From: Nodularia sphaerocarpa UHCC 0038
GTDB taxonomy: Bacteria; Cyanobacteriota; Cyanobacteriia; Cyanobacteriales; Nostocaceae
Assembly (NCBI RefSeq): GCF_022376295.1
Contig: NZ_CP060140.1
Location: 810,356-874,355 of the forward strand
Length of the DNA: 64,000 nt
Reading direction: 5' to 3'
Shown here piece after piece: positions 46,547-54,325 of this stretch (position 1 is its first letter; each line of letters opens with the position of its first letter). The notes under the pieces were generated by a model. The model did no database searches. It was not told the DNA's origin and saw only the letters and a list, made by a program, of their open reading frames with translations. A program made the translations under genes and the position numbers.

Positions 46547-49276
46547 CTAAAACTCCACTGACACAGTTCCTCTCACCGTCAAAGGCGCACCAGGGTTAAT
46601 GCGATTCCGTCGCTGGCCAGTATCTTCGATATAATCGACATTGAAAAGATTATTAATGTTAATGCCAGCCCGCCAGTTATTTCGTCGATAAAATATACTG
46701 GCATCAGTACGTACATAACTAGGAACTTGAAAAGAGTTATTCAAATCACCTTGGCGTTCACCCACATAAAATAAACCTAAGCCAAATCCTAAGCCTTGGA
46801 AATCACCTGTTTGAATTTCATAAGTTGACCACAAACTGGCTGAATTAAACGGTACACCATCAAGTAAATTACCTGGTTGTAGATTGTCATCTTTGGTAAC
46901 TCTGGCATCGGTGTAAGCGTAGGAAGCAATCAAATTCCATCCTGGAAGAACTTGTCCTGTAAGATCCAACTCAATACCCCGGCTTCTTTGCTCTCCTGAT
47001 GGAATGGAGAAATCTGGATTATCTGGATCAGTAACCGCAAGATTATTCCTGGTGATTTCATAAGCAGCTAGATTTGTGGTCAGTCTACCATTGAGAAACT
47101 CGCCTCTGACACCAACTTCATACTGCGTACCGCGCACTGGTTCAAGCAGCGAACCATCTACACGAGTTCCAAAGTTAGGTTGAAATGCTCTACTGAAACT
47201 AGTATATAGAGAAATTGGCTCAATCGGTTGATAGACGATACCCACTCGCGGACTAAAGGCTTGATCTTGCCGTTCATCAGAAGCAGAGCTTTGATCGATA
47301 TTGTCAAAGCGTCCACCTACTAGCAGTTTTAAGTTTTCAGCTAGGGTAATTTGATCTTGCACAAACACGCCAATGGAATCTGTTTGAGATCCAAAAGGGA
47401 ATACATCTGCAAATTCATCTCTGCTAGGTCGGGGAGCGATTCCATAAACAGGATTAAAGATATTAATGCTAGGAGCGGGTTCAAAAAGAGATACTCCTCC
47501 GTCATTTACCCAAGATAAATCAACGCCAAATAGCAGGGTGTGCTGGATTGATCCCGTAGCAAAATTTCCCACTAGATCGGTTTGCAATTCATAATTTCTG
47601 ATTGTAAATTCACCCAGAGCAAATTCTCTACCTAGTTCCCCAGTGGTTTCGTTGAGCCTGCCAGGTTCGAGCCGATTACTGGTTTGGTCAGAGGAAGAGT
47701 ATCGAAACTGATTCCGGAGTTTCCAGCCATCATTGAAGCGATGCTCTAATCGATATCCTGCTAAAAAATTTGTTCTTTCACTGAAGTCGTCTGGTTCACC
47801 CAAAATTGTATCAAAGGGAATATCAGCAACCCCTGTACCAAAAGCAACCAATCCCCGATCATATGGACGCTGATCATTTACATACTCTAATTCAAGTCTG
47901 AGGTCAGTGCGATCGCTAATCTTCCAAGTAACTACTGGTGAAATGAAGAATCGTTCAACTTCTGTATCAAAGTTCCGAAAGTTTCCGCCTCTCTCATAAG
48001 CTGTATTCAACCGATAGAGTACTGTCCGCTCCGGATTTAAGGGGCCTGATAAATCAAGGGTTGGTCGCACTAAACCAAAACTTCCAACCTGCAATCCCGC
48101 AGCATAAAAAGGCTCTGAGAGGGGTTGCTTTGTAACGAAGTTAATCACACCACCAGGGTCTAAATTACCATAGAGTACAGAAGCCGGTCCTTTGAGGACT
48201 TCTATCCGTTCCAAATTTGCCGTTTCTACAATAGAAAAATTGTTTCTATTGTTAAAGCCATCGCGGAGATTCCCTCCAAATTGTGAAAAACCACGAATAT
48301 TAAATACCTCGGATGTACCGCCAACTTTATTTCCCTGCTGCACACCACTGACACTACGCAGTGCATCTGAGGCTCGAATCACCTGTCTATCCTCTAACAC
48401 CTGTCGGGGAACCACTTGAGTTGATTGGGGAATGTCACGCAGGGCTGTGTCTGTCCTCGTAGCACTTGTGGCATTGGGTACACTGTATCCATCTTGCTGA
48501 CCCGTTACCACCAATTCAATCGGCTGGTCTGGAGTTGATGGTTGTTCTGTTTGAGTTTCACTTTCTGGTTCTTCTGCTGGTAATTGTGGAGTTTGGGCAG
48601 AAGTTACAACTGGTGTGAAGCCAAAAATTAATCCTTGGTCACTATCAAATAACGCTACAGTGGGTAATCCCGCCTCACCACCCACAGTCACGCGGATAGT
48701 ATTTGCATCCAAGTTTGTTACTGTTATCTCAGTAATTCCCTCAGTTGGGTTTTCGGAACGGAATATGAACCCATCGCCACTGGGTAAAACTAATTGAGCA
48801 TTGGGAATATCAGCGATAAACTTATTATCGGCACTGCGATTGGTGATTTGTAACTGTTGTCCTTGAGTTGTCTGTAAAATCACCTCCACACCTTGCTCTG
48901 TGGGAGTAGCTTCCACTCCTGTCACTTCTACCAGTGTGGGGGAATTAGGTACTTGAGACAGTAATTCAGCTTTAGTTGCAAGACGTTCACCCTGACTTTT
49001 CACGTTATGTGGAAAAGCTAACGTGAAACCTAACCCCCTAACCCCCTTCCCTACCAGGGAAGGGGGAAAATTTAAAGCCTCTCTCCTTGCAGGGGAGAGG
49101 TTTGGAGAGGGGTTTTCCAGATCCCGTGAAAAGTCAAGACGTTCACCTAGTCTTTCTCGCGTCATATCTTGGGAAAAGCCTGATTTGGTCTGAACTACCT
49201 CAGCTGACGCAGACTGCACAATCAATGTCGATACAATCCCTGTTAAGCAAAGACTATACAAAATTTTTTGATTCAC
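46547..49276 (-). CDS. TonB-dependent siderophore receptor with AMIN domain, carrying an in-frame repeat insertion
   Basis: A 909-residue outer-membrane receptor. Signal peptide at 1-25 (LTGIVSTLIVQSASA), AMIN domain at about 113-205 (VEVTGVEATPTEQGVEVILQ), TonB-box-like ELVVTG near 253, plug domain from about 280 (LRDIPQSTQVVPRQVLEDRQ, VLKGPASVLYGNLDPGGVIN), and a beta barrel ending in the terminal SVEF. Residues about 44-95 are not receptor sequence: they are encoded by a 143-bp mobile repeat plus target duplication at 48992-49147, giving GERL on both sides (44-47 and 96-99). The insert lies in the linker between signal peptide and AMIN domain, so the receptor may still work. It is the first gene of an operon with FecB and sucrase/ferredoxin; the AraC gene upstream (49444) is a likely regulator. 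Confidence 0.9.
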   Translation of the reverse strand: MNQKILYSLCLTGIVSTLIVQSASAEVVQTKSGFSQDMTRERLGERLDFSRDLENPSPNLSPARREALNFPPSLVGKGVRGLGFTLAFPHNVKSQGERLATKAELLSQVPNSPTLVEVTGVEATPTEQGVEVILQTTQGQQLQITNRSADNKFIADIPNAQLVLPSGDGFIFRSENPTEGITEITVTNLDANTIRVTVGGEAGLPTVALFDSDQGLIFGFTPVVTSAQTPQLPAEEPESETQTEQPSTPDQPIELVVTGQQDGYSVPNATSATRTDTALRDIPQSTQVVPRQVLEDRQVIRASDALRSVSGVQQGNKVGGTSEVFNIRGFSQFGGNLRDGFNNRNNFSIVETANLERIEVLKGPASVLYGNLDPGGVINFVTKQPLSEPFYAAGLQVGSFGLVRPTLDLSGPLNPERTVLYRLNTAYERGGNFRNFDTEVERFFISPVVTWKISDRTDLRLELEYVNDQRPYDRGLVAFGTGVADIPFDTILGEPDDFSERTNFLAGYRLEHRFNDGWKLRNQFRYSSSDQTSNRLEPGRLNETTGELGREFALGEFTIRNYELQTDLVGNFATGSIQHTLLFGVDLSWVNDGGVSLFEPAPSINIFNPVYGIAPRPSRDEFADVFPFGSQTDSIGVFVQDQITLAENLKLLVGGRFDNIDQSSASDERQDQAFSPRVGIVYQPIEPISLYTSFSRAFQPNFGTRVDGSLLEPVRGTQYEVGVRGEFLNGRLTTNLAAYEITRNNLAVTDPDNPDFSIPSGEQRSRGIELDLTGQVLPGWNLIASYAYTDARVTKDDNLQPGNLLDGVPFNSASLWSTYEIQTGDFQGLGFGLGLFYVGERQGDLNNSFQVPSYVRTDASIFYRRNNWRAGININNLFNVDYIEDTGQRRNRINPGAPLTVRGTVSVEF
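48992..49134. mobile_element. 143-bp MITE inserted in the receptor gene
   Basis: The ends GACTTTTCACG and CGTGAAAAGTC are inverted repeats. The 13-base sequence CAAGACGTTCACC occurs immediately outside at 48979-48991 and 49135-49147, a target duplication. Element plus duplication is 156 bases, i.e. 52 codons, and the reading frame of the receptor is open through it. A second, disrupted copy is at 50740-51015 in the opposite orientation. Confidence 0.88.
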
Positions 49277-49443
49277 GTACTCAACCTCAAACCACAGTTA
49301 CATCACACTAAAAAGCACATTAAAACTAGAGTTTTTCCCTGCTAGTTAGGAATACTTTTCAACTATCTTGCAAGTATTTTGATGGTTCTGCGGGTACTGT
49401 GTCTATCCATAGAGGGACTTTATTTATCCATAAACGGACATTT

Positions 49444-50433
49444 TTACCGTTTGTAAGCACTGGGATTTACCCCTATCTTTTTTCTAAAGGCAGATGCAAA
49501 GTGACTTAGGTGAGAATAACCCACAGCATGGGCAACTTGGGCAACAGACAATTTTTGTTCTGCCAACATTTGTTTAGCTTGTTCCATGCGATGATCATGG
49601 AGGTAGCCAAAAACTGTCGTTCCAAATATTTGCCGAAAACCCTGCTTCAGTTTCCGTTGATTCACCGCCACTCGACGGGAGAGTTCTAGCAATGTTGGCG
49701 GATGATGTAAGTTAGTAATGAGAATATCTCTGGCATAGTAAATACGTTCTATATCATCTGGGGAAAGTTTGACTGTAGATTGGTTAATCTGTCGATAGTC
49801 TAGTTCTTGCGCCAGCCACAATGCCACAAGTTCCAGTGCTTTACTTTGGAGATAAATTTCTCGGATAAAATCTCGATAGGGACAGTTAAGAATTTGGTAT
49901 AACACCGACTGCATTACAGGTGTAGTGGTTCGTAATTCGTAGTACGGTGCATTTTTAGCCCCATAAAGCGGAAGTTGCTGGTGTGGAGATAAGTATTGTG
50001 AGTGTTGCTGAATCAACATTGCCCACATTTCCGGCGTGAGGTTAATGTCAACTTTCAGGTGTCTTTGATTACCCGCCCACTCTGTTATCCCTCCGCGACT
50101 AACATCCGACAAGTGCAAGAAGTTTTGACCACCTTGCATCACTTCACCTGTATACAATTTACGGTTTCCTGATAAACGAAAACCTATTTCCGGCCATCCC
50201 TCGCCGACTGGTTCCTCCAAGATAATATGCTTGAGGAATACATTATTTTCAATATCTATAGAAATACCATCCGGTAGGAACGTGCGCTGCCAGTATCCTT
50301 TCCCCACAGACTCTGGATAGTTCAAAACTATGTCATTTCCGGATGAATGATCCAAATTACCGTTGATAGGTGTTTCTGCAAACATTTCATCCATATTTTG
50401 GATTGATAAGATACCAGCCATCTCTAGTTGCAC
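49444..50433 (-). CDS. AraC-family regulator, PchR-like
   Basis: A 329-residue regulator. The C-terminal 100 residues contain two helix-turn-helix motifs (PPTLLELSRRVAVNQRKLKQ, FGTTVFGYLHDHRMEQAKQM, then VAHAVGYSHLSHFASAFRKK), ending GVNPSAYKR. The N-terminal part is the PchR-type ligand domain. PchR-like regulators bind siderophores and activate their transport genes, which fits the TonB/FecB operon starting 168 bases downstream on the same strand. The true start may be a few codons downstream of 50433 (ATGs at codons 5, 14 and 17). Two degraded relatives lie at 51255 and 58289. Confidence 0.85.
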   Translation of the reverse strand: MQLEMAGILSIQNMDEMFAETPINGNLDHSSGNDIVLNYPESVGKGYWQRTFLPDGISIDIENNVFLKHIILEEPVGEGWPEIGFRLSGNRKLYTGEVMQGGQNFLHLSDVSRGGITEWAGNQRHLKVDINLTPEMWAMLIQQHSQYLSPHQQLPLYGAKNAPYYELRTTTPVMQSVLYQILNCPYRDFIREIYLQSKALELVALWLAQELDYRQINQSTVKLSPDDIERIYYARDILITNLHHPPTLLELSRRVAVNQRKLKQGFRQIFGTTVFGYLHDHRMEQAKQMLAEQKLSVAQVAHAVGYSHLSHFASAFRKKIGVNPSAYKR

Positions 50434-50739
50434 GTTTTTGAAGGTAATATTTATAACTAGATTACCAGAATTTAGAGAATTTTTCTCAAAAAGAATGTGG
50501 CAAGGTGTGTAACTAAAACCCGATATCTCTGCATCAAGGATTTATAGCTGTGTTCTGCAAAGCTTGACCATGATTGGTTAATTTAGGAACTCACGAGCAT
50601 ATCTCAAAAACTTTATCACAATAGTTACATTATAAAAGATACAATTAGGTCAAGATTTACTGCGTTTAAATAGAAAATATTCTTGTTAATTATGATAATA
50701 TTTTTTTTCTAAGGGATTTATGTGTATATTTTTATATGA

Positions 50740-51015
50740 CTTTTCACGGGATATGGAAAACCTCTCCCCTTGCAGGGGAGAGGCTTTGAATTTTCCCCCT
50801 TCCCTGGTAGGGAAGGGGGCTAGGGCGTGTTTTCAAAGTCTAGAAGTAGGTTGGGTTAAGCGCAGCGCAACCCAACGCAGCAAACCAAATATGGGGTAAA
50901 GTTGGGTTTCCCAAAACCTCAACCCAACCTACATTTACGTTTAATTTTGGGTTTGAAAACAGTCCCTAGGGGGTTAGGTTTCGCTTTGGTTTTTCCACAT
51001 AACGTGAAAAGTGAG
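50740..51015. mobile_element. MITE with CTTTTCACG ends, second copy, interrupted
   Basis: Inverted ends CTTTTCACGGGAT and AACGTGAAAAG. ATTTTTATATGA is duplicated at 50728-50739 and 51016-51027. After removing the nested element the remaining 130-odd bases align as the reverse complement of 48992-49134 (CTCTCCCCTTGCAGGGGAGAGG and CCCTTCCCTGGTAGGGAAGG hairpins in both). Confidence 0.85.
50826..50965. mobile_element. Element nested inside the MITE
   Basis: CTAGGG occurs at 50820-50825 and at 50966-50971 on either side. The ends TGTTTTCAAA and TTTGAAAACA are inverted. The intact copy of the host element has a continuous GGGGGTTAGGGGGTTAGG here, which is the empty site. Inside is another inverted pair, GTAGGTTGGGTT and AACCCAACCTAC, at 50846-50932, of the same style as the 80-bp element. 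Confidence 0.82.
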
Positions 51016-51160
51016 ATTTTTATATGATTCTCCTCTAAAAAGAAAGGCGATCGCATCACCACTTTGTAGTGCGAGTTTACTTGATTCCTTTTGTGGAAAA
51101 ATTTTGCCAGATGCTGGCTGATCTCGTCCATTGCTATACCTCCGTAGTATTTGGGTGATA

Positions 51161-51231
51161 TTTATGGTTTAATAGTTGCAAGTGATTCTTATTAAAACCA
51201 TAAATTACTGACAATTAAAATACCGTTGTCA
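51161..51231. promoter_or_regulatory. Long dyad upstream of the broken AraC gene
   Basis: TTTATGGTTTAATA (51161-51174) and TATTAAAACCATAAA (51190-51204) are inverted with one extra base, around GTTGCAAGTGATTCT. A second dyad TGACAA...TTGTCA is at 51209-51231. The position suggests an operator for an AraC or Fur protein. The centre resembles part of a Fur box, but I do not claim one. Confidence 0.45.
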
Positions 51232-51254
51232 AATTGCCAGCAGCCAATCACCCT

Positions 51255-52231
51255 ATGACTCTTATCCTTTCCCAATCCGCTTACCAGGAACTCGTCTACG
51301 AAAGTGAGGAGAATCAACCCACACCTGATACCTCTGATGGATTTGATGTAACTCGTCCGTATCCTGTGAAACTGGGTAACGGTTACACTCGGTATATCGA
51401 TTTACGAGCAGGATTGGATTTAGATATTGGCAATTATCAGTTGCATGATGAAATAATTACAAAATCCTTTGATAGAAAACATCAAATTGAGTACACTTTC
51501 GAGCTTTCAGGTATAAAAGCAGGAAGCTATGGCTTTTTTGGTAGCGGGTTAGCACCAGGGGAAAATTTAGAACATTCACCAGTTGAACCAGTCGCCTGGG
51601 TGAGTGTTCATGTAAAACCTGAATTATTTTGTCAGTGGTTTGGCCATAAGGGAGAATTGCCGACAAATTTGCAACCATTAATAAATCAGATCAAAAATAC
51701 TATGAACGTTACGATAAGACCACCTCTGCAATGCAAATGGCACTACAACAACTGTTAGGCTGTCCGTATCAGGGAAACACAAAGCGGGTATATCTGGAAA
51801 GCAAAGTTTGGGAATTGATGGCGCTTCAGGTTGATCAATTCCTGGAAATTCAGACGGTGGAGACAACCAGCAAAAGTTTAAATGCAGAAGACATTGAGCG
51901 TATTCATTACGCCAGTGAAATTTTATTGAAGCGGTTAGATCAGCCACCTTCGTTGATGGAGTTGGCGCGGATGGTGGGAATTAATGACAATAAGCTGAAG
52001 GTGGGATTTAAGCAGGTATTTGAGACCACAGTGTTTGGCTACCTTCATGATTGTCGCATGGAGCGATCGCGCCAAATGTTAGCAGCCGGTAGATTAACGG
52101 TAACTGAAGCCGCAAAAGCCGTAGTATTTGCGAATCGAGGTTACTTTGCTGCCTCATTCCGCCGTAAATTTGGCGTAAATCCGGGAATTTATCTCAATGA
52201 CAAACGACAAAAAGTCAAAAACTCCGTCTAG
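51255..52231 (+). pseudogene. AraC-family (PchR-like) regulator broken by one missing A
   Basis: The first frame from ATG 51255 gives the N-terminal ligand domain (VKLGNGYTRYIDLRAGLDLD...VSVHVKPELFCQWF) and then a foreign tail after residue ~150. The correct continuation (KYYERYDKTTSAMQMALQQLL) and the DNA-binding domain (PPSLMELARMVGINDNKLK, VFGYLHDCRMERSRQM, RRKFGVNPGIYL) are in another frame to 52231. Restoring one A to the A-run at 51693-51697 joins the halves. The reconstructed protein would be about 325 residues, like the intact neighbour at 49444. It may be a real frameshift or a homopolymer error. Confidence 0.8.
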
Positions 52232-52350
52232 CGATACCTCCGGTCAGCAAAGCTAACGCAAAAACTCCGTCTAGTGATCATAGTATTCACCCATACCCCA
52301 CAACTTTCCTGTAATCTTCTTGATAGTAATTATGAATTAATAGCATTGAA

Positions 52351-52658
52351 ATGGGGCTAATGGTGAATAGAGTGATGTTATTGCAAAAACTAGGTTGGAT
52401 GACGGGTGTGGCTCTGGTGTGGGTGAGTTTACCTGCTTTAGCTGAAGATCACCAAAAATCAAGAGATAAAACGGCTCAATTAAATAACATAGAACAATCT
52501 GCTACAAGTATTCAGCAGTTACTGGCGCAGTCTCTGATTCAGGTAACAGGTGTCAACTTACAAGCAACAGACACAGGCTTAGAGGTAATCTTAGTCACTA
52601 ATCAATAGAACCGAGCGCACCATTAACAGTTATTGGTAGTTTTTCTGTGACATTTTAA
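52351..52658 (+). pseudogene. TonB-dependent receptor reduced to its two ends
   Basis: The first 85 codons give a signal peptide (LGWMTGVALVWVSLPALA) and the beginning of an AMIN domain (IQVTGVNLQATDTGLEVIL), stopping at TAG 52606-52608. In another frame directly after it comes PSAPLTVIGSFSVTF with a stop at 52656-52658, which corresponds to the very end of the intact receptor (GAPLTVRGTVSVEF). About 2.3 kb of plug and barrel has therefore been deleted, leaving both termini in place. The FecB gene follows 31 bases downstream, as expected for a former receptor-FecB operon. Confidence 0.75.
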
Positions 52659-52689
52659 ACAACTCAGGTTTGGGGTACAAGTAACCATC

Positions 52690-53694
52690 ATGAATGACAG
52701 TTATATCAAATTCAAAAGCTTAACTCGCTGGTGGGGATTTGGGATTGTACTATTTTGTACTCTACTCCTATCTGTCGCTTGTCATCATGGTGGTTCTCTA
52801 CCTGTGAATGAACAGATAGCAAACACAGCTTGTCGTGATGTTGAACACGCTGCGGGAATCACCTGTGTTCCAGACAAGTTTGAGCGACTGGTGACTTTAG
52901 ATGATGCTGAAAATGCGATCGCACTAGGAATTAAACCTGTTGGTGCTGTAATCTCTGATTTTTCATTATATTGGCAAGATCAGCTGACAGGGGTAAAAAA
53001 CATCGGTAAAATTGGCGAACCTAACTTAGAAAGTATTCTCGCACTCAAACCAGATTTAATTGCGGGTTTTGAATATCAAAAAGATATTTATCCTCTCACT
53101 TCAAAAATTGCACCAACAGTTTTGTTTGAATTTGGACACAGTGGTAAATGGAAAGAGGTATTTACAAATATTAGTGTGGCGTTAGGTAAGAAAGAAGTTG
53201 GACAACAAGTAATGGAAAATTATTACCAACGTCTTAAAGAATTTAAGCAGCAAATGGGCAAAGATTTATCAAAAATTAAAGTTTCTGTAGTGCGCGTCTA
53301 TCCAGATAAAATAAACCTTTATCTCCTTGATTCTTTTTGCGGAATAGTGTTACAAGATGCGGGATTGTCTCGTCCTGAATCACAAAAATTAAGTGGCTCA
53401 GAGGCAGAAAAATTATTTGGTAATCCGATTCAAGTATCTATCGGTAATGAGTTAATAGAAAAAGCAGATGGTGATGTGATATTTATTTGGACGGCTGAAA
53501 ATATCACCAAAAAAGGCAATAAAACAGCGCAAAAGAATTTAGAGCAACTTAAATCAAATCCCCTGTGGCAAAATTTAAAAGCTGTGCAAGAAAATAAAGT
53601 TTATGTAGTTCCAAGTTACTGGATTGGTAGTGGTATGTTAGCTGCAAACGCAATTATTGATGATTTATTTAAATATCTAATTAATCAATCATAA
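52690..53694 (+). CDS. Iron-siderophore ABC transporter substrate-binding lipoprotein
   Basis: A 334-residue FecB-type binding protein, paralogous to the one at 45572. The signal peptide ends in a lipobox (LLLSVAC, Cys near 31), followed by DVEHAAGITCVPDKFERLVTL, GEPNLESILALKPDLIAG, and the C-terminal QSNPLWQNLKAVQENKVYVVP-like stretch (here KSNPLWQNLKAVQENKVYVV). It is intact although the receptor upstream has been lost, so it may serve another receptor. The DUF1636 gene follows 75 bases later. Confidence 0.85.
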   Translation: MNDSYIKFKSLTRWWGFGIVLFCTLLLSVACHHGGSLPVNEQIANTACRDVEHAAGITCVPDKFERLVTLDDAENAIALGIKPVGAVISDFSLYWQDQLTGVKNIGKIGEPNLESILALKPDLIAGFEYQKDIYPLTSKIAPTVLFEFGHSGKWKEVFTNISVALGKKEVGQQVMENYYQRLKEFKQQMGKDLSKIKVSVVRVYPDKINLYLLDSFCGIVLQDAGLSRPESQKLSGSEAEKLFGNPIQVSIGNELIEKADGDVIFIWTAENITKKGNKTAQKNLEQLKSNPLWQNLKAVQENKVYVVPSYWIGSGMLAANAIIDDLFKYLINQS

Positions 53695-53769
53695 GTTTCA
53701 TAAACAAATATTTTATTTCTGTTAATTTAGGGTTAAATATTTTGTTTATTGAGTTTTTATCAAGTAAAT

Positions 53770-54165
53770 ATGACACTTCATACCTTATTTGTTTGTAAAT
53801 CTTGCAGTGCTGTTCTCTCTCACGAAGAAGCAGACGATCGCGCCGAAGGAAATCAACTCTTACTGAAGCTGCTAGAGACTCAAAAAAATAATTCTGCTTA
53901 TAGCACTCTCAATATACAGCCTGTGGGGTGTTTGTGGACTTGCGTTAAAAAATATTCTTGTGCTGTCAGCTTTGTTTGTCCGCAAAAATATACATATCAC
54001 TTTGTTGATTTGACAGAGGATAGCATCACTGATTTGTTTCAATTCAGCCAGCTTTATCAAGAGAGTCAAGACGGATATATTTTACCTCCCAAGCTACCTG
54101 GGACACTTCGTTCTCATCTTTTAGTCCGCATCCCTCCCACACCAGATATAGTACACACATCCTGA
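53770..54165 (+). CDS. DUF1636 thioredoxin-like metal/[2Fe-2S] protein
   Basis: From ATG 53770 (MTLHTLFVCKSC) a 131-residue protein. The cysteines (FVCKSCSA; GCLWTCVKKYSCAVSFVCPQ) form the C-x2-C and later pair pattern of the thioredoxin-like ferredoxin family annotated as DUF1636, found with siderophore and cobalamin transport genes. It may be reductive in iron release. An upstream in-frame start at 53749 would add seven residues. A hairpin terminator follows at 54191. Confidence 0.75.
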   Translation: MTLHTLFVCKSCSAVLSHEEADDRAEGNQLLLKLLETQKNNSAYSTLNIQPVGCLWTCVKKYSCAVSFVCPQKYTYHFVDLTEDSITDLFQFSQLYQESQDGYILPPKLPGTLRSHLLVRIPPTPDIVHTS

Positions 54166-54190
54166 CCCAAAGAGAGTTTCCATCCCTAAA

Positions 54191-54216
54191 AACAAGATTT
54201 AATCAAAAATCTTGTT
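54191..54216 (+). terminator. Hairpin terminator after the DUF1636 gene
   Basis: AACAAGATTT and AAATCTTGTT form a 10-bp stem around AATCAA, 26 bases after the stop codon. The following sequence is not T-rich, so termination is an inference. Confidence 0.5.
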
Positions 54217-54296
54217 CCCCTCCTCGCTTGCACCGGAGGGGCTAGGGTGGGGTTTTATCTGGAAACAAATTAGCCGAAGAAATGACCCCAGTATGG

Positions 54297-54325
54297 AAAG
54301 GACTAAAGTCCTTACTACAAACCTT
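54297..54325. repeat. AGGACTTTAGTCCT repeat overlapping the end of an ABC gene
   Basis: Reverse complement of the repeat family AGGTTTGTAGTNAGGACTT (other members near 15973 and 28625). Its GTTTGTAG supplies the last codons and the TAG stop (54315-54317) of the ABC transporter gene, and its hairpin follows the stop. Confidence 0.7.

Larger units (their letters stand above)
50434..51254. other. Divergent control region between two AraC genes, with nested mobile elements
   Basis: About 820 bases. From left: a dyad GGTAAT...ATTACC at 50443-50466 just before the intact AraC gene, AT-rich sequence, a MITE (50740-51015) with a second element nested inside (50826-50965), and a long dyad (51161-51204) plus a TGACAA/TTGTCA dyad (51209-51231) before the broken AraC gene. 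No gene is present. Confidence 0.6.

Noticed and set aside
51171..51195. Fur box
   Set aside because: Part of the dyad centre resembles half of a Fur site but does not give a convincing 19-base match, so only a generic operator is reported.
51693..51697. Programmed frameshift in the AraC gene
   Set aside because: Only five A residues, no typical heptamer in the right frame and no stimulatory structure was seen; a mutation or sequencing error is simpler.
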